Assembly (NCBI GenBank): GCA_045537575.1
Contig: JAZSPU010000022.1
Location: forward strand, 1 to 34,964
Source of the DNA: SIG607 sp045537575
GTDB taxonomy: Bacteria > Bacillota > Clostridia > Oscillospirales > Acutalibacteraceae
Length of the DNA: 34,964 nt
Direction of reading: 5' to 3'
The notes below the pieces were generated by a model. That model did not search any database and was not told the origin of the DNA. It saw only the letters and a list, made by a program, of their open reading frames with translations. A program made the position numbers and the translations under genes. Shown in pieces: positions 17,611 through 24,064 of this stretch (its first letter is position 1; every line of letters starts with the position of its first letter).

Positions 17611-17639
17611 TTGCCTTTATTTTTCGGCTGTGATAAAAT
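17611..17639 (+). promoter_or_regulatory. Promoter of the RpiR-type regulator
   Basis: TTGCCT (17611-17616), 17 bp, TAAAAT (17634-17639) with an extended TGA before it. Confidence 0.6.
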
Positions 17640-17659
17640 GCTTTTTAAGAGGTGATTTT

Positions 17660-18496
17660 ATGAATATGATGGAAAGAATAAAAAGCGCTCTTGATGATAT
17701 GACAAAATCAGAACAGCGTATAGCAACTCATTATTTTAAATACCCCGAAGATTTTGCTTTTGATACTTTACATTCCGTAGCAGAAAAAATCGGAACAAGC
17801 ACAACAAGTATAATTCGTTTTTGCACTAAAGCCGGCTTTGACGGATATAAAGATTTTCAAGACTCTGTAAGAGCTACAGTTAAATTCGGACAAACTTTGC
17901 CCGACAAATTTAAAAGAACCGTAAGCGGTGCAGAAAACACTCTCCCCTATTCTAAGTTAATAAACAACACCTTTTACTGTATTGAAAACACATTTAATAA
18001 TTTAAGTGAAGAAAAAATAAATACTGCAGTTAAAGAGATAAAAAAAGCAGACAGAGTTTTCTGTTTCGGACTAAAAGAATCCTTTGCTCTTGCCCATTAT
18101 ACCTATACAAGGCTTTTAACCATAAGAAGTAACGTTTTTATGCTCTCGGCAGGAAACCGCGGTGAAATCGAGTCCCTTTTAAGTCTAAAAGAAAATGATA
18201 TTTGTATATTTTTCCTTTTTCACCGATACACTCATCTTTCGGTAAAAATACTTGAAGCATTAAAAAAGCAGGGCATAAAAGTATTGCTTGTTACCTCTGC
18301 TCCCTATGACGAAATAGAAAAAAACGCAGAGCTTATATTCCCCTGCGAAGTTAATATTGACGGTATTAAAAATTCTTATGCGGCGCCAATTACCCTTATA
18401 GACACCCTATGTAACAGCCTTGTTATTGAAAGCGGCGATACTGCGCTGGATTATATGAAAAACTGCGAAGTTCTTTTTAAAGAGTTTACCTTTTAA
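17660..18496 (+). CDS. MurR/RpiR-family transcriptional regulator
   Basis: 278 residues from the ATG at 17660, which has GAGGTG upstream; ten extra in-frame codons before it are unlikely to be translated. Residues 1-75 are the RpiR HTH (LDDMTKSEQRIATHYFKYPEDFAFDTLHSVAEKIGTSTTSIIRFCTKAGFDGYKDF). Residues about 110-245 are a SIS sugar-isomerase-like sensor (KADRVFCFGLKESFALAHYT and ENDICIFFLFHRYTH). SIS domains usually bind phosphosugars, which sits oddly beside a likely amino-acid enzyme. It is divergent from that enzyme gene, with a perfect palindrome in the shared control region. Confidence 0.9.
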   Translation: MNMMERIKSALDDMTKSEQRIATHYFKYPEDFAFDTLHSVAEKIGTSTTSIIRFCTKAGFDGYKDFQDSVRATVKFGQTLPDKFKRTVSGAENTLPYSKLINNTFYCIENTFNNLSEEKINTAVKEIKKADRVFCFGLKESFALAHYTYTRLLTIRSNVFMLSAGNRGEIESLLSLKENDICIFFLFHRYTHLSVKILEALKKQGIKVLLVTSAPYDEIEKNAELIFPCEVNIDGIKNSYAAPITLIDTLCNSLVIESGDTALDYMKNCEVLFKEFTF

Positions 18497-18501
18497 AAAT
18501 C

Positions 18502-18531
18502 AAACGGACAATTTGAAAATTGTCCGTTTTT
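18502..18531. terminator. Terminator between convergent genes
   Basis: A 12-bp perfect stem (18502-18513 with 18518-18529, loop TGAA) is followed by T residues. Confidence 0.85.
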
Positions 18532-18561
18532 AATTATTTATAATCTTCGGGGGTATCCTGT

Positions 18562-19347
18562 TTACAAACCGTTTGCTATTTTTATATCAAGTGCGTGTTC
18601 GGTAGATGTTAAGAACCTTTTCCACTCACTGCTATCGGCAACACTTTCTCCTAATAAAACTTTTTTAAGTTTTCCTACTGTATCATTTTGTTCAGGATGA
18701 TTGCCTAAAACAACATCTACATTTTCTTGAGCAACCGAGTGAAGACTTTCCCTAAATACATCTCTGCAAGTGAACGGCAAATTATATTTAGTTAAAAATT
18801 CTGTTGTCAGCGTGTTAAATCCAACACCGCCGTACATTGCGGCAATATAAGAGTTTTCTTCTGCTTCTATATTTATAAAAAAGGAAAGTACACCGTCTGT
18901 ATGTCCGGGGGTAAGTCTGCACCTTATAGTTGTGTTACCAAAGGAAAATAGGTCACCGTCTTCAATAGTCACATCACAGTCAAAAGCGGGAAGTCTTTCG
19001 TATCCTGTTTCTTTTGCCCATGAGAGATCCAGTTTACCATTAACAATATCGTTATCTATTCGACTGATATATGTTTTTGCTCCGCTTAACTCCTTGAATT
19101 TTGGCGTACAACCAACGTGATCAATATGACCGTGCGAATGAAATATAGCACAAATATCTAATGGGTTAAGCCCGAGTTTATTCATACTGTCAATGATTTG
19201 TTCGTACATATCAGGGAAACCCGTATCAAGCATAACAAGTCCGTCTTCTGTTTTAATAATATGAACAGATACTCTTGTACTTCCGACAAAATAAATATTT
19301 TTACTTATTTCAAAGGGCTGTATATCAGATTCGAATAATTCACTCAT
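18562..19347 (-). CDS. MBL-fold metallohydrolase with B3-like metal ligands
   Basis: 261 residues, no signal peptide. The zinc motif FHSHGHIDHVG (about residues 88-98), TPGHTDG (about 147-153) and GNHPEQND supply the five histidines and the aspartate of a dinuclear metallo-beta-lactamase-fold site, in the pattern of subclass B3 and its non-lactamase relatives (AMYGGVGFNTL is also typical). A cytoplasmic location argues against a beta-lactamase role, so it more likely hydrolyses a thioester, lactone or other ester. Its ATG overlaps the stop of the upstream dehydrogenase gene (ATGA type), so it probably works in the same pathway. Confidence 0.85.
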   Translation of the reverse strand: MSELFESDIQPFEISKNIYFVGSTRVSVHIIKTEDGLVMLDTGFPDMYEQIIDSMNKLGLNPLDICAIFHSHGHIDHVGCTPKFKELSGAKTYISRIDNDIVNGKLDLSWAKETGYERLPAFDCDVTIEDGDLFSFGNTTIRCRLTPGHTDGVLSFFINIEAEENSYIAAMYGGVGFNTLTTEFLTKYNLPFTCRDVFRESLHSVAQENVDVVLGNHPEQNDTVGKLKKVLLGESVADSSEWKRFLTSTEHALDIKIANGL

Positions 19348-20417
19348 ATTGCGGCCTCCTGTAATTTTCTTACAATTTCATCGCCAACTTCACTTGTTAC
19401 AGCATTTCCTCCAAGGTCATTAGTTAATACCTTGCCTTCTGTAAGCACCTCTTCGATACAATCAATCAAACGCTCTGCCCAATTTGAATAGCCGAAAAAG
19501 TCAAGCATCTGACTTGCCGACCAAACTGTAGCAAGAGGGTTCGCCTTCTTTTGTCCCGCAATATCGGGAGCGCTGCCATGAATCGGCTCAAACATAGAGG
19601 GGAAACGACCTTCAGGATTCAGATTTGCTCCTGCAGCCAATCCCATTCCTCCTGCTATTGCAGCTCCAAGGTCGGTAAGGATATCTCCAAACAAATTAGA
19701 GGTAACAACTATTTCAAAACGTTTAGGATCTTTAATCATAAACATACTTGCGGCATCTACCAAGTAAGAATAGGTTTTTACTTGAGGATAGTCACGTCCG
19801 ACCTCTTCAAAAATCTGATCCCAGAAAACCATTGAATAGTTGAGTGCATTTGCTTTGCTGATGCTTGTAAGGGTTTTATTTTGTGATTTAGCAAGTTCAT
19901 ACGCATAGCGAATAACCCTTTCACAGCCTTTTCTTGAAAATACACCGTTCTGAATAACAACTTCGTTTTCTTTACCCTTATACAGCCAACTGCCGCTGCC
20001 TGCATATTCTCCCTCGGTATTTTCTCTTACAAAAATCATATCAATATCTTTAGCTGATACGTCTTTTAATACTTGCGGCGCTCCATTTAACAGTTTTACG
20101 GGACGAAGATTTATATACTGATCGAAACTCTTTCTGATAACCAAAAGCAAATCCCAAAGTGAGATATGATCCGGAACGCCGGGCGCTCCTACAGCACCTA
20201 AAAATATCGCATCAAACTTCTTTAATTGCTCTATTCCGTCATCCGCCATCATTTTACCGTTTTCTTTGTAATAATCACAGCCCCATGGGAAATATGTGAA
20301 TTCAAAGCAAAAACCGCCGTCAAGTCTTGAAACCTCATTGAGAACTTTGATACCTTCCTCAATTACCTCCGGACCAATACCGTCTCCGGCTATTACAGCT
20401 ATTTTATGTACTTTCAT
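19344..20417 (-). CDS. Isopropylmalate/isocitrate dehydrogenase family enzyme, D-malate or tartrate dehydrogenase-like
   Basis: 357 residues. It starts HKIAVIAGDGIGPEVIEEG and has YINLRPVKLLNG, FVRENTEGEYAGSG, the catalytic Lys in SISKANALNYS, DAASMFMIKDPKRFEIVVTSNLFGDILTD, and EPIHGSAPDIAGQKKANPLAT. The LWDLLLVIRKSFDQYINLRPV segment and overall pattern fit DmlA/TtuC-type decarboxylating dehydrogenases of D-malate and tartrate better than LeuB, and no other leucine genes are present. It would give pyruvate from D-malate with NAD+ and a divalent metal. It is the first gene of a two-gene operon and is divergent from a LysR regulator, the same arrangement as dmlA-dmlR. Substrate assignment is inference. 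Confidence 0.8.
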   Translation of the reverse strand: MKVHKIAVIAGDGIGPEVIEEGIKVLNEVSRLDGGFCFEFTYFPWGCDYYKENGKMMADDGIEQLKKFDAIFLGAVGAPGVPDHISLWDLLLVIRKSFDQYINLRPVKLLNGAPQVLKDVSAKDIDMIFVRENTEGEYAGSGSWLYKGKENEVVIQNGVFSRKGCERVIRYAYELAKSQNKTLTSISKANALNYSMVFWDQIFEEVGRDYPQVKTYSYLVDAASMFMIKDPKRFEIVVTSNLFGDILTDLGAAIAGGMGLAAGANLNPEGRFPSMFEPIHGSAPDIAGQKKANPLATVWSASQMLDFFGYSNWAERLIDCIEEVLTEGKVLTNDLGGNAVTSEVGDEIVRKLQEAAI

Positions 20418-20442
20418 TTGTTATACCTCCGTTTTTGTTTTC

Positions 20443-20471
20443 ATTATAATACCCCTATTGGTATTTGTAAA
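20443..20471 (-). promoter_or_regulatory. Promoter of the dehydrogenase-MBL operon with operator
   Basis: On the minus strand, TTTACA (20471-20466), 17 bp, TATAAT (20448-20443). The spacer carries the inverted repeat AATACC-CCTATT-GGTATT (20448-20465), a candidate LysR binding site. Confidence 0.65.
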
Positions 20472-20483
20472 ATACATAGTTCG

Positions 20484-20512
20484 TTGACAAATATAGAATA
20501 AATCTATATAAT
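20484..20512 (+). promoter_or_regulatory. Promoter of the LysR gene
   Basis: Consensus TTGACA (20484-20489), 17 bp, TATAAT (20507-20512). The expected transcript start near 20519 coincides with the GAGGTG ribosome site, giving a leader of only about 13 nt before the AUA codon at 20532. Confidence 0.75.
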
Positions 20513-20531
20513 ATTTACGAGGTGATACTAA

Positions 20532-21422
20532 ATAAATTTAAGCCAGTTAAAGTATTTCTATACTATATGTATATACGGTTCTCTTTCAGAGGCATCGGAA
20601 TATCTCTATATATCACAGCCTTCCCTTTCATCTGCAATAAAAGCATTAGAAAATGAATTTGGAGTAGTACTTTTTAATCGACATCACAAAGGTATGGAAT
20701 TAACATTTGAGGGCAAAGTGTTGTTTGAAATGTGCAAGGAAATAATTCCTCGCACCGAGCAAATGGAAAACATTATGAAAGATTTAGGAAACGAACGCAA
20801 AAAACTAAGGCTGGGTGTTCCACCCATGATCGCCTCGCTTATACTTCCTCATATTTACCGTGATTTTTATAAGCTTTATCCTGATATCACGCTTGAAATT
20901 ATTGAGGACGGACGAAGCGGTCTTTTAGATAAACTGTCAGAAAACTATCTTGATATGGTTTTTTTGCTTGACAATAACTCTTTGGATGCTAAGTTTGTAT
21001 CAACCAAAGTCGCTGAACTCGAAATAGTATGTTGTTCTTCCAAAGACAATGCAATTGCCAATTTCAAATCGGTCACGCCTCAGCTTTTGAAAGATACGCC
21101 GTTGGTTTTGTTTGAAAACTCCTTTTTTCAAACAGAAAAGATAAAAAAATGGTTTGCCGACCAAAAGATAACTCCCAATATTATTCTGCAAACCAAACAG
21201 CTCTCTACCATGTTAACTATGATTTCAAGCAATACTGCTGCCGGATTCACATTCAGAGAATTGACAAAGACTAATGAAACATTTGTTGCGATTCCCACCA
21301 AGCTTCCTATGTATGCGAATGTAAATCTTGTATGGAAAAAGGAATCCTACTATTTAGGCTCCATGGAAAAATTCAAGAAATATATCAATAAAAAAAATCC
21401 CTTTGATGCTATAAAAGTATAA
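20532..21422 (+). CDS. LysR-family regulator with apparent AUA start codon
   Basis: From the ATA at 20532 the frame gives a full-length 296-residue LysR protein. The N-terminal winged HTH is complete: xNLSQLKYFYTICIYGSLSEA and then SQPSLSSAIKALENEFGVVLF. The substrate-binding domain follows (LRLGVPPMIASLILPHIYRDF). The first conventional ATG (20694) would remove the whole DNA-binding helix-turn-helix, so it cannot be the real start. GAGGTG (20519-20524) lies 7 nt before the ATA, and an in-frame TAA at 20529-20531 directly precedes it, so translation must begin at ATA or a worse codon. Either a rare AUA start is used or a start-codon mutation has lowered expression. It is divergent from the D-malate/tartrate-dehydrogenase-like gene, its likely target. 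Confidence 0.85.
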   Translation: MNLSQLKYFYTICIYGSLSEASEYLYISQPSLSSAIKALENEFGVVLFNRHHKGMELTFEGKVLFEMCKEIIPRTEQMENIMKDLGNERKKLRLGVPPMIASLILPHIYRDFYKLYPDITLEIIEDGRSGLLDKLSENYLDMVFLLDNNSLDAKFVSTKVAELEIVCCSSKDNAIANFKSVTPQLLKDTPLVLFENSFFQTEKIKKWFADQKITPNIILQTKQLSTMLTMISSNTAAGFTFRELTKTNETFVAIPTKLPMYANVNLVWKKESYYLGSMEKFKKYINKKNPFDAIKV

Positions 21423-21435
21423 CTAAATATAACTA

Positions 21436-21472
21436 AAAAAGCACTGACAAAGTCGATGCTTTTCAATTTTTT
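21436..21472 (+). terminator. Hairpin/T-run after the LysR gene, abutting box A
   Basis: AAAAGCA/TGCTTTT arms with an inner GAC-AAA-GTC hairpin are followed after a short gap by TTTTTT. The T run is the first part of repeat box A. Confidence 0.6.
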
Positions 21473-21500
21473 GACCTATGTGTTCGAACCATTACATATT
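21467..21500. repeat. Repeat box A (34 bp, dyad GTTCGAAC)
   Basis: A 34-bp sequence repeated at 21764-21797 with 32 of 34 identical positions. It begins with a T run, then GACCTATGTGTTCGAACC, and ends TACATATT. Its core is the 8-bp palindrome GTTCGAAC inside TATGT...ACATA, the shape of a protein-binding or recombination site. Confidence 0.85.
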
Positions 21501-21504
21501 AAAT

Positions 21505-21732
21505 CACGGCGAAGCCGTGTATATCATCAATTTCGAAGGAATTGCATATCATCAAAGCGGAACGCTTTGTATATCATCATTGCGAAAGCTTTTTCGATAC
21601 ACGCTTCGCGTGATGATATACAGTCCTGACGGACTGATGAGATACAACGATAGCGTTGCTATCGTTGATGATATGCCATTGCTTTCGCAATGGATAAAAA
21701 AATTCGACAAGTTTTGACTTGTCGAATTTTTT
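21505..21732. repeat. Structured hairpin array, copy 1
   Basis: Successive short hairpins are joined by near-constant linkers. The left half has CACGGC-GAA-GCCGTG (21505-21519), CAATTTC-GAA-GGAATTG (21528-21544) and AAAGCG-GAA-CGCTTT (21554-21568), joined by TATATCATCA-type linkers. The right half has CACGC-TTC-GCGTG (21600-21612), AGTCC-TGAC-GGACT (21622-21635), AACGATAGC-GTT-GCTATCGTT (21646-21666) and CCATTGC-TTTC-GCAATGG (21676-21693), joined by TGATGATATAC-type linkers, the reverse complement of the left ones. The array ends in a 16-bp terminator-like stem (21697-21732). The linkers can pair with each other to make a branched structure. No open frame fits the region. Confidence 0.85.
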
Positions 21733-21763
21733 GGAAAGGGTGCACGAATTAGATGCCCTTTTA

Positions 21764-21797
21764 TTTTTTGACCTATGTGTTCGAACCCCTACATATT
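21764..21797. repeat. Repeat box B (34 bp, dyad GTTCGAAC)
   Basis: Second copy of box A, differing only at the two bases after GTTCGAACC. With box A it flanks hairpin array 1 as direct repeats. It too is preceded by a weak hairpin (AAAGGG...CCCTTT, about 21735-21762). Confidence 0.85.
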
Positions 21798-21849
21798 ATT
21801 CAAACCATATTCTTGTTTTTTCTATATCTATTATATCATATTTTGCAAA

Positions 21850-21890
21850 AAAGAACAAGACTTGTTCTTTCAAAGCGGGTTTGATATACT
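21850..21890 (+). promoter_or_regulatory. Methyltransferase promoter with perfect palindromic operator
   Basis: A perfect palindrome with arms AAAGAACAAG and CTTGTTCTTT around one central base (21850-21870) covers a weak -35 TTGTTC (21862-21867). A -10 TATACT lies at 21885-21890 after 17 bp. A dimeric repressor could bind here. Confidence 0.6.
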
Positions 21891-21923
21891 TTGGGTAAAA
21901 GTATCACGTTGGAGGTATGATCA

Positions 21924-22838
21924 TTGGTTGGCAACGAGTTGAACGATATTTTGTATTGGGAGGATTATGAGCTGTTTGCACAGTTTATTAGTAATCTCGA
22001 TCAGAAATATGATTATAAAAACCCTTCGGAGTATCAACAATGGAGTCAAGAAATAGGCGCATTTTATTGTCGCACAATTCCAACAAAAAATGACTTTGTT
22101 AAGCGGTTTGAACGATATACACTTCTTGGCAAACCGCATTGGGTCAACGGTCATCACAAACTAATCAACGAATTAACTAACAGAGATTTGTTAAAATCAT
22201 ATCATTTTGCTTCGGATGAAAACGGTGCAGAACGTGTCGCTGTTGCCGAAAAATCCCGCTTGGGATGGGCATCGCAGCATTTACCGTATTACGCTGGTAA
22301 GGTAAGTGCTGTTACAAATAAACCTTATCATATTATGGAAATGACCGTTGGTGCCGGTGTCGGTACAAATTCCGTTGTGCGCTCAATGACAAGCCAGATG
22401 TATTATATCGGTGTGGATATTGATTTTGTTTGTGCTAAAAATGCCGATGCCATCGGTCGATTCTACCATAAGAACGCACTTGGTATGTGTGCTTCACTTT
22501 GGCATTTGCCGTTTGCTAACGACACGTTTGATGTAGTATGCTCGCATTTAGGATTGGATGAATGCCGAGAAATAGGTGCGATTCTTGACGAGGCATCCCG
22601 TGTTCTTAAAGCAGGTGGTAAGCTTGTTTTGGTGTCACGCCACAACTCATGGTTACGTCATCATGCCATCTTTGAAAAATATGATATTGATAAGGATGAA
22701 GCACTTGAACTGATGAGACAAGTACGCCTGTATGCAGATTTCGATCAGTTGGATTATCTAGTCACCGAAAGAGGATTTTTAAAGACGGATTATGTTCCAT
22801 TTGAAAAGTGGTATGTGGTAGAGTATCAAAAGTTATAA
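21924..22838 (+). CDS. Class I SAM-dependent methyltransferase
   Basis: 304 residues. The start is a TTG at 21924 with GGAGG 8 nt upstream; the only nearby ATG (21917) is in another frame that stops quickly, and an in-frame stop precedes the TTG. Residues about 135-245 form a Rossmann methyltransferase core: HIMEMTVGAGVGTNSVVRSM, YYIGVDIDFVCAKNADA, FANDTFDVVCSHLGLDECREIGAILDEASRVLKAGGKLVLVSRH. The N-terminal 130 residues are a separate helical region (KPHWVNGHHKLINELTNRD) that may confer substrate choice. The substrate is unknown. It sits alone between two hairpin arrays in an accessory region, with its own palindrome-controlled promoter, so it is more like a carried cassette than a housekeeping gene. 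Confidence 0.82.
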   Translation: MVGNELNDILYWEDYELFAQFISNLDQKYDYKNPSEYQQWSQEIGAFYCRTIPTKNDFVKRFERYTLLGKPHWVNGHHKLINELTNRDLLKSYHFASDENGAERVAVAEKSRLGWASQHLPYYAGKVSAVTNKPYHIMEMTVGAGVGTNSVVRSMTSQMYYIGVDIDFVCAKNADAIGRFYHKNALGMCASLWHLPFANDTFDVVCSHLGLDECREIGAILDEASRVLKAGGKLVLVSRHNSWLRHHAIFEKYDIDKDEALELMRQVRLYADFDQLDYLVTERGFLKTDYVPFEKWYVVEYQKL

Positions 22839-22890
22839 TTAAATTGCAAAGCAGAAGAAAGGGTAAAATATTGATAAATCGGCAATAAAT

Positions 22891-23069
22891 CAATGCGGAG
22901 CATTGTATATCATCATTGCGAAAGAATTTCTGATACACACCTAAAGGTGTGATGAGATACAAGGGCGGTTTTGCCGCCCTTGATGATATACAGCCTAATG
23001 GCTGATGATATACCATTGCTTTCGCAATGGATAAAAAAATTCGACTTGTCGAAACAAGTCGAATTTTTT
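22891..23069. repeat. Structured hairpin array, copy 2
   Basis: Same architecture as copy 1 with different stems: CAATGC-GGA-GCATTG (22891-22905), linker TATATCATCA, a central TTGCGAAAG segment, CACACC-TAAA-GGTGTG (22936-22951), AAGGGCGGT-TTT-GCCGCCCTT (22961-22981), CAGCC-TAAT-GGCTG (22991-23004), then CCATTGC-TTTC-GCAATGG (23013-23030), identical to copy 1. It ends in a 16-bp terminator stem (23034-23069). In that stem ACAAGT and ACTTGT have swapped sides relative to copy 1 while pairing is preserved. It probably also terminates the methyltransferase transcript. Confidence 0.85.
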
Positions 23070-23109
23070 GTCTATGGACTACAAAAAAGATATTTTTGGC
23101 AGCTTTGCG

Positions 23110-23135
23110 TATGAATTCGAACTCTTACAGAAATT
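23110..23135. repeat. Degenerate repeat box C
   Basis: TATGAATTCGAACTCTTACA matches 16 of 20 positions of the core of boxes A and B, keeping TTCGAAC and TTACA. The rest of 23136-23359 holds no gene or structure I can support. Confidence 0.5.
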
Positions 23136-23359
23136 CAAATCATCCGCAAAGCGGATACCTTTACTTCTTCACTATTCACTATTACTTATTACTCCGCCCG
23201 TTTTCCTTGTGTCATATCTTTCTTCTTGCGTAATTCTTTGATTTGAATACCTATATGCTTCAAATATATCAACCCTTTCGGTAATTTAATAAGCGAGCTC
23301 TGCTTTCGTTAATAGGATACAACTAACAATAGAAAAATACAATAACTTGTTTTTTGAAT

Positions 23360-23384
23360 AAAACTCGAATGGGATTCGAGTTTT
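23360..23384 (-). terminator. Terminator of the acetyltransferase gene
   Basis: An 11-bp perfect stem, AAAACTCGAAT/ATTCGAGTTTT, lies just past the acetyltransferase stop on the minus strand. Confidence 0.65.
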
Positions 23385-23404
23385 ACAATAAGACGGTTTT
23401 ATAT

Positions 23405-23911
23405 CTATTCCTGTCTTTTTATGTATATATTCTTCTTATCATCCGGATCGATCAAACCGCTATCCTCAAACTCCATTGCAGTCCAAAACGGAACGCCTGT
23501 TACAGAATCAGGACACAAATAAAACTTTGTTGCTCCGTCAGCACGTAGCGTTTCCTCAATGTGTAACCAAAATTGTTTCCCAAAACCACATCTTCTGTGT
23601 TTTGGGTGTATATAGAAGCCCATAACCGTTCCATATCCTTTTTCCAACAAACCATACACCGTACCGAGGTCTATAGCAAACATAGCAATTCCAATCGGTG
23701 CGCCATTCAAAAACGCAATCTCGAAATGCATATCTTTGCGACTGCCTTGAATATTGACCCTTTTTCGAAAACCGTCCACAATTTGTTCTAATTCTTGAGT
23801 TTTTCCTTCGTTTGCATTTACTTCATTTATAAAGTCAATCCATAATGTTTGTGCTGTCAAACAAAGTTTTTCGTTTTCTTTGTCAAGCTGAATGTAATTA
23901 AGTTTTTTCAT
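23405..23911 (-). CDS. GNAT-family N-acetyltransferase under leader-peptide control
   Basis: 168 residues. The acetyl-CoA binding signature is MGFYIHPKHRRCGFGKQFWLHIEE (about residues 96-119, containing RRCGFGK), followed by GATKFYLCPDSVTGVPFWTAMEFEDSG, a typical GNAT end. The acceptor substrate is not identifiable; relatives include antibiotic acetyltransferases as well as general ones. The ATG has AAAGGAAC upstream. It has its own consensus promoter and a ~150-nt leader with a 15-codon open frame and mutually exclusive hairpins. That arrangement strongly suggests induction by ribosome stalling, as for drug-resistance genes. It is the only minus-strand protein gene of the island and has no operon partners. 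Confidence 0.85.
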   Translation of the reverse strand: MKKLNYIQLDKENEKLCLTAQTLWIDFINEVNANEGKTQELEQIVDGFRKRVNIQGSRKDMHFEIAFLNGAPIGIAMFAIDLGTVYGLLEKGYGTVMGFYIHPKHRRCGFGKQFWLHIEETLRADGATKFYLCPDSVTGVPFWTAMEFEDSGLIDPDDKKNIYIKRQE

Positions 23912-23931
23912 ATAAGTTCCTTTCTGAATAT

Positions 23932-23962
23932 AAAAAATCGCCTCTGATAAAATCAGAAGCGA
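23932..23962 (-). terminator. Attenuator terminator in the acetyltransferase leader
   Basis: A 10-bp stem (arms 23953-23962 and 23938-23947, one G-U) is followed on the minus strand by six T residues, 20 nt before the acetyltransferase start. Positions 23944-23954 can instead pair perfectly over 11 nt with 24007-24017 inside the leader frame, which would block this terminator. Confidence 0.75.
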
Positions 23963-23984
23963 CTATATATCCAATAAGGAGCAG

Positions 23985-24032
23985 TTATATGGACAAAACG
24001 GCTTTCGATTTTATCAGTATTAAAGTAGTCAT
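23985..24032 (-). CDS. 15-residue leader peptide upstream of the acetyltransferase
   Basis: A short frame ATG...TAA encodes MTTLILIKSKAVLSI, preceded by a strong GAGGTGG site 5 nt before the ATG and a consensus promoter. Its codons overlap the sequence (24007-24017) that can act as antiterminator. Its start region (24032-24040) can pair over 9 bp with its own end (23990-23998). The layout matches leader peptides of attenuation-controlled antibiotic-resistance genes. The peptide itself has no known homologue that I can name. Confidence 0.7.
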   Translation of the reverse strand: MTTLILIKSKAVLSI

Positions 24033-24064
24033 TTTGTCCACCTCACTTTCGTGTTGTTTTTAAC

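Noticed and set aside
18562..19347. Metallo-beta-lactamase resistance gene
   Set aside because: There is no signal peptide, the gene is coupled to a metabolic dehydrogenase, and the ligand pattern is shared by many non-lactamase hydrolases.
19344..20417. leuB (3-isopropylmalate dehydrogenase)
   Set aside because: The sequence pattern fits D-malate/tartrate-type enzymes better, a LysR gene is divergent from it, and no leuA, leuC or leuD lies nearby.
21505..23069. Possible CRISPR arrays from repeated linkers
   Set aside because: The repeats are about 10 bp, occur as inverted rather than direct copies on the two sides, and the intervening segments are self-complementary hairpins of unequal length. 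No cas genes are present.
23912..24060. T-box riboswitch upstream of the acetyltransferase
   Set aside because: There is no TGG-type T-box sequence or specifier loop. A coding leader with overlapping alternative hairpins explains the region better.
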